Of a stretch of DNA of 45,190 nt, positions 26,332 to 34,750 are shown one piece after another (position 1 is the first letter of the stretch; each line of letters opens with the position of its first letter). A program made the position numbers and the translations under genes. The stretch covers positions 1 through 45,190 of the forward strand of contig JAILMJ010000009.1 in assembly GCA_024692685.1 (NCBI GenBank), given 5' to 3'. This DNA comes from Clostridia bacterium. GTDB taxonomy: Bacteria > Bacillota > Clostridia > Oscillospirales > Acutalibacteraceae. Below the pieces are notes generated by a model. The model was not told the DNA's origin. It made no database searches and was given only the letters and a program-made list of their open reading frames with translations.

Positions 26332-27495
26332 ATGCTTTCAAAAATAATATCACTGATAACATCAATAATAATGTTTGTTGCCCCTGCAGCTGATTTTCCC
26401 GCAGCCAACGTGGATACAGAGTCATTCAAAACCAATTACACATGCGTATTTGTTCACGGTCTTGGCGGCTGGGGTAACTATGACCCGCAATACAGGGTTT
26501 TCCCGTACTGGGGACTGCTCGGCGGCGATCTTATAAAATATCTGAATGCCCGCGGCTTTAATACCGCTGCCGCTTCGGTTGACCCTACCGGCAGTAATTG
26601 GGACAGGACCTGTGAATTGTATGCTCAACTGACCGGCACGAGGGTTGACTACGGCAAAGCGCACTCTGAAAAATGCGGTCACAAGCGATACGGAAAAAAC
26701 TATGAAGGCTCTGCTCTGATTGAAAAATGGGACAGTGAAAACAAAATCAACCTGTTCGGCCATTCCTTCGGCGGAGCTGCCATAGTGGAACTTGCCCAGT
26801 TGATGTCAAAGGGCAGCGAAGAAGAAATGAAAGTCACCCCGGAAAATGAAATTTCTCCTCTTTTCACCGGAGGAAAAGGTGATTATATTTATTCGATAAC
26901 AACCCTTGCAGCTCCTCTTAACGGTACATCCGCTTATTATATCAAGGATGAAATAAACAGCGATCCCTACGCTGATTTTGATGAGAGAACAGTAACTGCG
27001 GCTGTCGGTGCCCTGACTCAGCCGAAAACCGACGGCAGAGATGAAAAAGACTGCGCCGGGTATGATCTTAGTATTGACGGGGCGATGGAAATCAGTGAAA
27101 CCTGGGACACATTTGACAATATCTATTATTTTTCCTTTGCCTGTGATGCCACCGAAGTTGATAAAAACGGCACGAGAACGATTGACAAAAAGGATCTGGA
27201 AATGATTTATCGCGGAGCCGGCCCGAGAATTGTAAACTGGACGGGAACAACTCCGAAAGGTTACAAGGTTGATGAGAGCTGGCAGGCAAACGACGGACTG
27301 GTCAATACAATTTCCGCCATTGCTCCTTTCAACGCTCCAAGGTGTGACTTTAACAAAAACAGCACTAAACCCGGCATATGGAATGTTATGCCGATATATA
27401 AAGGCGACCATATGTCGCTTCAGGGCGGCCTGTTGAAAACAAACAATGTCAGGCTTCTCTATATTGAACACCTGACAATGATAAACAGTCTGTAA
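26332..27495 (+). CDS. Secreted triacylglycerol lipase, staphylococcal/Geobacillus type (family I.5-like)
   Basis: 387 residues with an N-terminal signal peptide (cut near residue 20-25). FVHGLGGWG (41-49) forms the oxyanion hole, GHSFGG holds nucleophile Ser145, Asp321 (NDGLVN) and His360 (GDHMSLQ) complete the triad. The stretch SNWDRTCELYAQL and KAHSEKCGHKRYG (His111, His117), plus YDLSIDGA, reproduces the zinc site of Geobacillus lipases in order and spacing. It should hydrolyse long-chain triglycerides outside the cell. Shorter pre-region than staphylococcal lipases, with no propeptide. It has its own promoter and a terminator just after the stop. Confidence 0.93.
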   Translation: MLSKIISLITSIIMFVAPAADFPAANVDTESFKTNYTCVFVHGLGGWGNYDPQYRVFPYWGLLGGDLIKYLNARGFNTAAASVDPTGSNWDRTCELYAQLTGTRVDYGKAHSEKCGHKRYGKNYEGSALIEKWDSENKINLFGHSFGGAAIVELAQLMSKGSEEEMKVTPENEISPLFTGGKGDYIYSITTLAAPLNGTSAYYIKDEINSDPYADFDERTVTAAVGALTQPKTDGRDEKDCAGYDLSIDGAMEISETWDTFDNIYYFSFACDATEVDKNGTRTIDKKDLEMIYRGAGPRIVNWTGTTPKGYKVDESWQANDGLVNTISAIAPFNAPRCDFNKNSTKPGIWNVMPIYKGDHMSLQGGLLKTNNVRLLYIEHLTMINSL

Positions 27496-27498
27496 GAA

Positions 27499-27537
27499 AA
27501 AGCAGCGTCCGGCAGAAAGTCAGACGCTGCTTTCAAT
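27499..27537. terminator. Bidirectional terminator between lipase and thioredoxin reductase genes
   Basis: AAAGCAGCGTC (27499-27509) pairs with GACGCTGCTTT (27523-27533), 11 bp, 13-base loop, with A-rich and T-rich flanks. It serves both converging genes. Confidence 0.85.
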
Positions 27538-27541
27538 TTAT

Positions 27542-28450
27542 TCACATATTGTCGATATATTCGCAGGCTGCAAGAGCTGCAACGGCTCCGTCGGAAACAG
27601 CAGTTGTTATCTGCCTGGTTTTCTTCTGCCTGCAATCCCCTGCCGTAAATATACCCGGGGTTTTAGTGCGGCAATCTTCTCCACTGTCAAAATAACCGTA
27701 ATCATTCAAACCGGCTACCTGTGAAAAAGCATCATTATCGGGCACAAGACCTATAGCTATAAATAAACCACTGACATCTAAATCGGATAAAGAGCCATCC
27801 TTTTCTCTTTTAAGCCCGATACCGGTAAGCTCATCACTTCCGTATAATTTTTCAACAACAGTGCCTGTAATCACCTTTACATTATTAAGCCCGTTTATCT
27901 TTTCGATGAGTTTTTCTTCACCCGTCAGATAGTCGAGATTCTGTATAATGTAAACTCCGGTGCATAAGTCCGAAAGCAGGATTGCCTCCTGCAGGGCGGA
28001 ATTGCCTCCGCCGACAACGGCAACATCCTTGCCCTTGAAAAAGGCTCCGTCACAAACCGCACAGTATGAAATACCGTTGCCTGTAAGACTATTCTCATTC
28101 TCAAGGCCTATCTGCCTGTGTTTAACGCCGTTTGCTATAATGACAGCCTTTGCCTCGTATTTTCCGCTGTCTGTAACAATGGTTTTTGTCTGCCCGTTAT
28201 CTTCGACGGAAACAACCTTTTCCATCTCTATCTCTGCGCCCTGATTTATCACCTGCTCAACGAGTATATCGGCAAACTCGTTTCCGCTCATGGAGATAAA
28301 GCCGGGGTAGTTCTCTATTTTCGGGGAAAATGTTACCTGACCGCCGAAAGTTGATTTTTCAATAACGAGCACGGTTTTATTCGCTCTTCTTGCGTAGAGT
28401 GCGGCTGTCAGGCCGGCAGGGCCGGCGCCGACAATGATTATATCATACAT
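27542..28450 (-). CDS. trxB: Thioredoxin reductase-like flavoprotein
   Basis: 302 residues: FAD motif IIIVGAGPAGLTAA, redox pair Cys130/Cys133 in YCAVCDG, NAD(P)H motif VVGGGNSALQEA, and the C-terminal FAD motif GIFTAGDC. Full length for a low-molecular-weight thioredoxin reductase. It begins two bases after the stop of nrdD, whose C-terminus is a thioredoxin-like domain, so its natural partner may be that fused domain. Reduction of the NrdD redoxin by this enzyme is inference from the arrangement; general thioredoxin or peroxiredoxin reduction is the alternative. The NrdR-regulated nrdD promoter is the only clear promoter upstream. Confidence 0.92.
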   Translation of the reverse strand: MYDIIIVGAGPAGLTAALYARRANKTVLVIEKSTFGGQVTFSPKIENYPGFISMSGNEFADILVEQVINQGAEIEMEKVVSVEDNGQTKTIVTDSGKYEAKAVIIANGVKHRQIGLENENSLTGNGISYCAVCDGAFFKGKDVAVVGGGNSALQEAILLSDLCTGVYIIQNLDYLTGEEKLIEKINGLNNVKVITGTVVEKLYGSDELTGIGLKREKDGSLSDLDVSGLFIAIGLVPDNDAFSQVAGLNDYGYFDSGEDCRTKTPGIFTAGDCRQKKTRQITTAVSDGAVAALAACEYIDNM

Positions 28451-28452
28451 AA

Positions 28453-30825
28453 TTATGCTTTCTTGAGGTTCTTGACAAAATCAAGAACTTCCTGAATATC
28501 GGAATATTTTGTCACATTTCCGTCCTCGATAATGACGAGAGTCGGAGCTGTTTTGATATTTAATGCAATGGCAAGTTCTTCATTTTCATAGGCATTTAAC
28601 TCTGTGAACTCTATGCCTGCCTCTTTAAGCTTGGGTATTGCTATTTTGCACTTGGGGCAAGTGGGAGTTTTGAAGAGATACGCGCCGTCCGGCAGAGCCG
28701 CTGTCTGTGCGGGATGATCATCGCAGCAGGGGCAAGCCGCCTCGTGAGGGTGGAAATGGGACCCTGCAATATTATATACTTTTCTGTCCTTATATTCCTG
28801 AGCCTTACCGTCATTCCAGTTCTGAACGGGACGGTAATAACCGGTAATACGGCTGTAAACCTCAGTTGCGTTTCCGCACTCGGGACACTTGAACTCTTCA
28901 CCCTGGATATATCCGTGCTCTTTGCATACCGAATATGTGGGAGAAACGGTATAATAGGGAAGCTTATAGTTTTCGGCTATCTTTCTTACAAGCTCGGCCG
29001 CAGACTTCCAGGAGGGCATCTTTTCGCCGAGGAAGGCGTGGAAAACCGTGCCTGATGTGTAGAGAGTCTGGAGTTCATCCTGAACATCAAGAGCCGCAAA
29101 TACGTCGTCTGTATAGCCGACGGGAAGATGCGAACTGTTGGTATAGTATGGAGTTTCCTTCGACGCGGTGATTATGCCGGGATAACGCTTGACATCGTGC
29201 TTTGCAAGTCTGTATGAGGTGGACTCTGCGGGAGTAGCTTCAAGGTTGTAGAGATCGCCGTAAAGCTCCTGATAGTCCATAAGACGCTCACGCATATGGT
29301 TAAGGACATCTTTTGCAAACTGCTGGCACTTGGTATCGGTCATATCGGCTTTAATCCAGTTGGCGTTGAGACCGACTTCGTTCATACCTACAAGACCGAT
29401 TGTTGAGAAGTGATTCTCAAAAGTACCGAGATAACGCTTGGTGTAAGGATAAAGTCCCTCTTCAAGGAGTTTTGTTATTATCTTTCTCTTGATTGAGAGA
29501 GAACGCGCGGAGATATCCATCATCTTATCAAGACGCTTGTAGAAATCTTTTTCGTTCTCGGCAAGATATGCAATACGGGGAAGGTTGATTGTGACAACAC
29601 CTACCGAACCGGTGCTTTCGCCGCTGCCGAAGAAGCCGCCGCTCTTTTTGCGCAGCTCGCGCAGGTCAAGACGGAGTCTGCAGCACATTGAGCGGATATC
29701 GCTCGGCTCCATATCGCTGTTGACATAGTTTGAGAAATAAGGTGTGCCGTATTTTGAGGTCATCTCGAAGAGAAGCTTATTGTTCTCGGTTTCAGACCAG
29801 TCAAATTCTCTTGTGATTGAGTAAGTGGGGATAGGATACTGGAAACCTCTGCCGTTGGCATCGCCCTCTATCATTATCTCGATGAAGGCCTTGTTTATCA
29901 TATCCATTTCCTTCTTGCAGTCCTTGTATTTGAACGGCATTTCTTTGCCGCCGACTATACAGTTCTGCTCAGCAAGGTCTGCGGGAACGGTCCAGTCAAG
30001 GGTGATGTTTGAGAACGGCGCCTGAGTACCCCAGCGCGAAGGAGTATTAACACCGTAAATGAATGACTCAATGCACTTCTTAACCGAATCATAATCGAGG
30101 TTATCTGTCTTGACAAAGGGGGCAAGGTAAGTGTCAAATGATGAGAACGCCTGCGCGCCTGCCCACTCGTTCTGCATGATGCCGAGGAAATTGACCATCT
30201 GGTTGCAGAGGGTTGCAAGATGCTTTGCGGGAGCAGATGTAATCTTACCTGTGACTCCGCCGAGACCCTCCTGGATAAGCTGCTTGAGAGACCAACCCGC
30301 ACAGTAGCCGGTGAGCATCGAGAGGTCGTGAAGATGGATATCTGCGTTTTTATGAGCATTTGCTATCTCATCATCATAAATCTCACTCAGCCAGTAATTG
30401 GCGGTAATGGCGCCGGAATTTGAAAGAATAAGACCGCCTACCGAATACGTTACGGTTGAATTCTCCTTAACTCTCCAGTCGGTAACATTGACATAACTGT
30501 TGACAAGTTCCTTATAGTCAAGGATGGTTGATTTGAGATTGCGGAGTTTCTCTCTCTGTCTCCTGTAAAGGATATAGCACTTGGCTATATCCGCAAAGCC
30601 CGCCTGTATAAGAACGGACTCAACACTGTCCTGAATATCCTCAACGTCAATAAGTTCATCTTTGATTTTAGGCTCAAAATCCGCTGTGACTTTGAGGGCA
30701 AGAAAATCAATCGTTGAGGGAACATACTGCTTTTCCTGGGCGTCGAAGGCCTTTTTTATTGCCTCCGAAATCTTGGCAACATTGAATTCTGCAATGCTTC
30801 CGTCTCTCTTCTTTACTCTATACAT
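28453..30825 (-). CDS. nrdD: Anaerobic (class III) ribonucleoside-triphosphate reductase fused to a thioredoxin-like domain
   Basis: 790 residues. Residues 1-90 form an ATP cone (YRVKKRDGSIAEFN), followed by the glycyl-radical barrel. The C-terminal zinc cysteines (FKCPECGN) precede the radical loop YYRPVQNWNDGK with Gly673. After the radical domain come an extra CPCC (about 698) and a roughly 75-residue redoxin domain with active site CPKC (723-726) and the cis-Pro TAPT. It makes dNTPs without oxygen; the appended redoxin likely returns electrons to the active-site cysteines in place of formate. ATG 30825 is chosen because GGGAGG lies ten bases before it; a TTG 18 bases upstream would place that site inside the gene. 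Own promoter with NrdR box. Confidence 0.94.
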   Translation of the reverse strand: MYRVKKRDGSIAEFNVAKISEAIKKAFDAQEKQYVPSTIDFLALKVTADFEPKIKDELIDVEDIQDSVESVLIQAGFADIAKCYILYRRQREKLRNLKSTILDYKELVNSYVNVTDWRVKENSTVTYSVGGLILSNSGAITANYWLSEIYDDEIANAHKNADIHLHDLSMLTGYCAGWSLKQLIQEGLGGVTGKITSAPAKHLATLCNQMVNFLGIMQNEWAGAQAFSSFDTYLAPFVKTDNLDYDSVKKCIESFIYGVNTPSRWGTQAPFSNITLDWTVPADLAEQNCIVGGKEMPFKYKDCKKEMDMINKAFIEIMIEGDANGRGFQYPIPTYSITREFDWSETENNKLLFEMTSKYGTPYFSNYVNSDMEPSDIRSMCCRLRLDLRELRKKSGGFFGSGESTGSVGVVTINLPRIAYLAENEKDFYKRLDKMMDISARSLSIKRKIITKLLEEGLYPYTKRYLGTFENHFSTIGLVGMNEVGLNANWIKADMTDTKCQQFAKDVLNHMRERLMDYQELYGDLYNLEATPAESTSYRLAKHDVKRYPGIITASKETPYYTNSSHLPVGYTDDVFAALDVQDELQTLYTSGTVFHAFLGEKMPSWKSAAELVRKIAENYKLPYYTVSPTYSVCKEHGYIQGEEFKCPECGNATEVYSRITGYYRPVQNWNDGKAQEYKDRKVYNIAGSHFHPHEAACPCCDDHPAQTAALPDGAYLFKTPTCPKCKIAIPKLKEAGIEFTELNAYENEELAIALNIKTAPTLVIIEDGNVTKYSDIQEVLDFVKNLKKA

Positions 30826-30858
30826 ATTATAAATACCTCCCAAATTTCGAACGAATGA

Positions 30859-30887
30859 ATAATAACAAAATCTTGATATAAAGTCAA
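30859..30887 (-). promoter_or_regulatory. Sigma-A promoter of nrdD-trxB
   Basis: Minus strand -35 TTGACT (30887-30882), 17-base spacer, -10 TATTAT (30864-30859). The NrdR box lies eight bases upstream. Confidence 0.75.
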
Positions 30888-30894
30888 GTGCAAA

Positions 30895-30910
30895 TCACTA
30901 TATATTGTGG
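30895..30910. promoter_or_regulatory. NrdR box upstream of nrdD
   Basis: TCACTATATATTGTGG matches the NrdR palindrome acaCwAtATaTwGtgt at 14 of 16 positions, with both CAC/GTG halves intact. Position just upstream of the -35 suits repression by ATP-cone NrdR. The nrdR gene is not in this window. Confidence 0.8.
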
Positions 30911-30992
30911 TTGAACGTTAAAATTGTTAAAACTGTACAAAACACGGTTTCAAAATACGGATAACTTGCGGAAACGCATCAAAGAACAGTTC

Positions 30993-31685
30993 TTACAATC
31001 CCCTTACTTCACACTCGGGAACATATTTGCGGATGATGTCTCTCATTTCAATCAGCTCCGCTTTTGAAAATTCTGCAAGACCGAAACCGATAAGATCGCC
31101 GGAATCTTTGAAGGCCTGAATGAAATGCCTCTTTGCTCCTTTAAGCCATTTACCGAGTTCTTCCATATCTTCCGCAGTGTGAAGACCTTTTGCTACGGTG
31201 GTCCTGAATTCATAATCGACCTTGTCCGCTTTTAGAATCTCCATACTTTCGTTTATCTTGTCTGTCCTGTAGTCTTTAATACCAACGCATTGCGGATAAC
31301 CCGCGGGTGACGACTTGACATCCATAGCTACATAATCCAGAAGACCGTCCCCGATAAGTTTTAAAAGCTTGGCGGGATAGGTGCCGTTTGTATCAAGTTT
31401 AACCGCAAAACCCATATTTTTGATTGCGGAAATAAAGTCCTCAATATCCGGCTGAACGAGCGGCTCACCGCCCGTGATAGCAACACCGTCAAGTATCCCC
31501 TTTCTCTTTTTGAGAAGAGACTCTATATCTTCAAATGAATACGCAGATTCGGCAGGCGGGTTTATAACCAGAGGCGAATTGTGGCAAAACGGACATCTTA
31601 AATTACAGCCGCCTGTAAATACGGTGCACGCCATCTTCCCGGGAAAATCAAGAAGGGTCAGTTTTTGTAAGCCCTGAATATTCAA
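30993..31685 (-). CDS. nrdG: Anaerobic ribonucleotide reductase activating radical-SAM enzyme
   Basis: 230 residues. It cleaves S-adenosylmethionine to put the glycyl radical on NrdD. The [4Fe-4S] motif is GGCNLRCPFCHNS (CxxxCxxC), with TGGEPLVQPD as the SAM-binding GGE. The start is a TTG at 31685: GGAGG lies eight bases before it and NIQGLQKLTLLDFPG is the normal N-terminus of this family; no ATG is available. It has its own promoter and NrdR box and is separated from nrdD by about 150 bases, so the two are co-regulated rather than co-transcribed. Confidence 0.94.
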   Translation of the reverse strand: MNIQGLQKLTLLDFPGKMACTVFTGGCNLRCPFCHNSPLVINPPAESAYSFEDIESLLKKRKGILDGVAITGGEPLVQPDIEDFISAIKNMGFAVKLDTNGTYPAKLLKLIGDGLLDYVAMDVKSSPAGYPQCVGIKDYRTDKINESMEILKADKVDYEFRTTVAKGLHTAEDMEELGKWLKGAKRHFIQAFKDSGDLIGFGLAEFSKAELIEMRDIIRKYVPECEVRGL

Positions 31686-31726
31686 ATAACCGCCTCCAAA
31701 GCACTACTATTTGCGTTTGCCTGAAT

Positions 31727-31756
31727 ATAATACCACAACATATTGTGTATAGTCAA
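31727..31756 (-). promoter_or_regulatory. Sigma-A promoter of nrdG
   Basis: Minus strand -35 TTGACT (31756-31751), 18-base spacer, -10 TATTAT (31732-31727). The spacer is almost wholly occupied by an NrdR box. Confidence 0.75.
31733..31748. promoter_or_regulatory. NrdR box inside the nrdG promoter spacer
   Basis: CCACAACATATTGTGT matches the NrdR palindrome at 14 of 16 positions and lies exactly between -35 and -10, so binding should block polymerase. A second, degenerate copy (ACACAATATCTTCATT, 31776-31791, 12 of 16) is centred 43 bases away, about four helical turns. Confidence 0.8.
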
Positions 31757-31805
31757 GGCGTAAATTGTAAAAATAACACAATATCTTCATTTTTTCAGCT
31801 GTGAT

Positions 31806-31834
31806 TTGACTGACGGCATTTCATATAGTATAAT
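31806..31834 (+). promoter_or_regulatory. Sigma-A promoter of birA
   Basis: -35 TTGACT (31806-31811), 17-base spacer, -10 TATAAT (31829-31834), followed by GGAGG and the ATG at 31853. Confidence 0.8.
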
Positions 31835-31852
31835 CGAAAACGGAGGATAGAT

Positions 31853-32554
31853 ATGAAAATAAACAAGATTCATTTTGACTCGATAGATTCAACAAACAAT
31901 TATGCCAGAAATACGGCCGGGAAACTCGCCCTGCCAGCTCTCATAACCGCCGCTGAACAAACAAAAGGCAGAGGACGAAACGGAAAAAGCTTCTATTCCC
32001 CTGCCAATACCGGACTGTATATGACGGTTCTGTTTAAGGCAAACGAAAACTTCGGTCTCATCACTCCCTGTGCCGCAGTCTGTGTTTGCGAGGCACTGAG
32101 AGAATACGGAGCATACGGCTGCCGGATAAAATGGGTAAACGATATCTACCTTGACGGCAAAAAAATTTGCGGGATACTGACCGAAAGGTTCAGTGTCAAT
32201 TCAGAGGTCTATACCTCAATAGGTATAGGGATTAACCTGACAACCGTATCTTTTCCGGAGGAGGCAGGCCCGGCCGGGAGTCTGGGCAAGGATATCCCCG
32301 CACAGGAGTTGGCGGAGCTGATTGCCTGGAAAATACTTGCCTGCAACGAAAATCCGGACAGAGACAGAATTCTCAGGCAGTATGAAGCGGCTTTGTTTAT
32401 CAAAGGTAAAACCGTAACATTTATAATCGAAGGAGTAAAACATCGGGCAAAGGTGACGGGTATAAACGAAAACTGCAACCTGACTTTAACAGATGATGAA
32501 GGCAATGAACACGTACTTACATCGGGCGAAATATCAATAGTAATAAATGAATGA
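31853..32554 (+). CDS. birA: Biotin--[acetyl-CoA-carboxylase] ligase, catalytic type
   Basis: 233 residues. Attaches biotin to the carrier domain of biotin-dependent carboxylases via biotinyl-AMP. FDSIDSTNNYARN, the biotin/ATP loop TKGRGRNGKSFYSP and KWVNDIYLDGKKICGILTE are diagnostic. It begins directly with the catalytic domain, without the N-terminal helix-turn-helix of bifunctional BirA, so it is not a repressor. A small C-terminal SH3-like domain follows (VKHRAKVTGINENCNL). Own promoter; ends at a strong hairpin shared with argF. Confidence 0.95.
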   Translation: MKINKIHFDSIDSTNNYARNTAGKLALPALITAAEQTKGRGRNGKSFYSPANTGLYMTVLFKANENFGLITPCAAVCVCEALREYGAYGCRIKWVNDIYLDGKKICGILTERFSVNSEVYTSIGIGINLTTVSFPEEAGPAGSLGKDIPAQELAELIAWKILACNENPDRDRILRQYEAALFIKGKTVTFIIEGVKHRAKVTGINENCNLTLTDDEGNEHVLTSGEISIVINE

Positions 32555-32558
32555 GATA

Positions 32559-32595
32559 AGCGGACAGCCTGAAATCAGGCTGTCCGCTCCGTTAT
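32559..32595. terminator. Hairpin terminator between birA and argF
   Basis: AGCGGACAGCCTGA (32559-32572) is complementary to TCAGGCTGTCCGCT (32575-32588); 12-13 bp can pair round a tight AAAT-type loop. The tail CCGTTATTT is only modestly T-rich. The genes converge here, so it likely serves both. Confidence 0.75.
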
Positions 32596-33579
32596 TTACA
32601 GTGTTGCCGCGATAACGGCTTTGATTGTATGCATTCTGTTTTCCGCTTCGTCAAAAACTATGGAGTTTTCACTCTCAAAAACTTCATCCGTTACTTCAAG
32701 GCCGTCAAGCCCGAATTTTTCATATACATCTCTGCCCACAAGAGTATTAAGGTCGTGATAAGCGGGAAGACAATGCATAAACTTACATTGAGGCCCGGCA
32801 AGCTTCATAAGCCGGGAATTTACCTGATAAGGCTGAAGGGCCTCTATTCTTTCTTTCCACACCTCATCGGGTTCACCCATAGAAACCCAGACATCGGTGT
32901 AAATCACATCCGCCTCCTTTACGGCAGATGCAGGGTCTTCATTGAATTCGAGCACTGCACCGGTCTGCTCCGCCACCGCCTTGCATTTCTCAATTAAAGC
33001 GGCGTCGGGGAAATATGCCTTTGGCGCGCATGCCACGAAATGCATACCCATCTTTGCGCAGCCTACCATAAGCGAATTGCCCATATTGTATCTCGCATCG
33101 CCCATATAGACCAGTTTGATACCTTGCAGTTTGCCGAAATGTTCTTTTATTGTCAGAAAATCCGCAAGAATCTGGGTAGGATGAAATTCATTTGTAAGTC
33201 CGTTCCAAACCCTGACGCCCGAATACTCGGCAAGTTTCTCGACTGTTTCCTGTTCGAAGCCCCTGTATTCTATGCCGTCAAACATTCTGCCCAGAACTCT
33301 TGCCGTGTCCGCAATGCTTTCCTTTTTCCCTATTTGGGAACTTTTCGGATCGAGGTAAACAGGATGAATACCGAGATCGGCGGCTGCCACCTCGAAGGAA
33401 CAGCGGGTCCTTGTGCTGGTTTTTTCAAATATCAGGGCAATGTTTTTTCCTTCACAGAGCCTGTGCGGAATTCCGTTCTTTTTCTTATATTTCAGGTCTG
33501 CCGCAAGGTCCAGAAATTCATTTATCTCTTCGGGAGTAAAGTCCAGCAATTTCAGAAAGTTTCTGTTTTTAAGACTCAT
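32596..33579 (-). CDS. argF: Ornithine carbamoyltransferase
   Basis: 327 residues. Makes citrulline from ornithine and carbamoyl phosphate. Carbamoyl-phosphate site [13 protein letters not shown], the [10 protein letters not shown] loop, and the ornithine-site [10 protein letters not shown] are intact, and length is normal. It is last in the argCJBDF operon, starting 11 bases inside argD, which couples the two. The biosynthetic rather than catabolic role follows from the operon. Confidence 0.96.
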   Translation of the reverse strand: MSLKNRNFLKLLDFTPEEINEFLDLAADLKYKKKNGIPHRLCEGKNIALIFEKTSTRTRCSFEVAAADLGIHPVYLDPKSSQIGKKESIADTARVLGRMFDGIEYRGFEQETVEKLAEYSGVRVWNGLTNEFHPTQILADFLTIKEHFGKLQGIKLVYMGDARYNMGNSLMVGCAKMGMHFVACAPKAYFPDAALIEKCKAVAEQTGAVLEFNEDPASAVKEADVIYTDVWVSMGEPDEVWKERIEALQPYQVNSRLMKLAGPQCKFMHCLPAYHDLNTLVGRDVYEKFGLDGLEVTDEVFESENSIVFDEAENRMHTIKAVIAATL

Positions 33580-34750
33580 TTTGCGCTACCTCCGCACAAG
33601 CCGTTTTTATGATATCAACCGCCTTTGCAAGCACTTCAGACGGGATGTTCAGAGCAGGAAGCAGTCTTACCTTATCTTTGGCTGTAAGACAGAGCACACC
33701 GTTTTCCATGCACTTTGCAACAACCTGAGCAGCAGGCGCGGTCGTTTTTATGCCTATCATAAGGCCCATACCGCTGACAGCCTCAACCCCTTCGGCATTT
33801 TTAAACTCATCAAAGACATATTGGCTCTTCTTCTTCACGTCTTCAAGCAGATTGTCATCTATCCTTGAAAGGATGCTCAGCGCCGCACAAGCGCATACGG
33901 GGTTGCCCCCGAAGGTTGAGCCGTGGTCTCCGTAACCGTAAACGGACTGAACTTTCTCGCCGAAAAGAGTTGCCCCTATCGGCAAACCGCCCGCAAGACC
34001 TTTAGCTGTAGTGACAATATCGGGAGTTACTCCGTAATTCATATACGAATACAGTTTACCGCTTCTGCCGTTTCCGGTCTGGACCTCGTCGACAATGAGA
34101 AGAACATCGTTTTCTTTGCAGAAAGCCGCAACTTCAGTAACAAAGTCCTTCTTGAGAGGAACAACTCCGCCCTCTCCCTGGATACACTCTATCATAACAG
34201 CGGCGGCTTTTACATCAAGAGCCGTCTTTATAAGAGCTGCGGCATCGTCCGCATCGGCGGAAACGAAGCCGGGAGTGAGAGGCCTGAACAACTCGTGATA
34301 GTGCTCCTGACCTGTGGCGGCAAGTGTGGTTATTGTCCTGCCGTGGAAACTGTTGTTGAGAGTCACAACCGTATAATAATCTTCTCCGTGTTTCTCACAG
34401 CCGTATTTTCTTGCCGCTTTGATGGCGCATTCATTTGCCTCTGCGCCGGAATTTGAAAAGAATACTTTTTTCATTCCCGTCATCTGACAGAGTTTTTCGG
34501 CAAGAAGGGCACAGGGCTCTGTATAGTAGAGATTTGACATATGCTGGACTTTGCCGATCTGTGAGATAATTGCCTTCTGCCACTCGTCATCGGCTATTCC
34601 GAAAGAGGTTACGCCTATACCCGAACCCATATCAATATATTCTTTTCCGGCGGTGTCAACTACCTTTGAGCCCTTGCCGGAAACTATTTCAACGGGAAAC
34701 CTTTTGTAAGTCCCCATTATATATAAATCGTCAATGTTTTTTATACTCAT
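33569..34750 (-). CDS. argD: Acetylornithine aminotransferase
   Basis: 393 residues, PLP fold type I. Converts acetylglutamate semialdehyde to acetylornithine with glutamate as donor. [18 protein letters not shown], the [12 protein letters not shown] strand-turn and the PLP lysine in [11 protein letters not shown] are visible. Overlaps argB by four bases and argF by eleven. GGAGG precedes the ATG. Related 4-aminobutyrate or succinylornithine aminotransferases are less likely given the operon. Confidence 0.95.
   Translation of the reverse strand: MSIKNIDDLYIMGTYKRFPVEIVSGKGSKVVDTAGKEYIDMGSGIGVTSFGIADDEWQKAIISQIGKVQHMSNLYYTEPCALLAEKLCQMTGMKKVFFSNSGAEANECAIKAARKYGCEKHGEDYYTVVTLNNSFHGRTITTLAATGQEHYHELFRPLTPGFVSADADDAAALIKTALDVKAAAVMIECIQGEGGVVPLKKDFVTEVAAFCKENDVLLIVDEVQTGNGRSGKLYSYMNYGVTPDIVTTAKGLAGGLPIGATLFGEKVQSVYGYGDHGSTFGGNPVCACAALSILSRIDDNLLEDVKKKSQYVFDEFKNAEGVEAVSGMGLMIGIKTTAPAAQVVAKCMENGVLCLTAKDKVRLLPALNIPSEVLAKAVDIIKTACAEVAQNES

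Noticed and set aside
26806..27471. 221-codon minus-strand frame
   Set aside because: Antisense to the lipase gene, whose catalytic triad and zinc site are intact.
30826..30843. TTG start for nrdD
   Set aside because: It would put the GGGAGG ribosome site inside the coding region; ATG 30825 is correctly spaced.
33040..33612. 190-codon plus-strand open frame
   Set aside because: Antisense to argF; no ribosome site or family resemblance.
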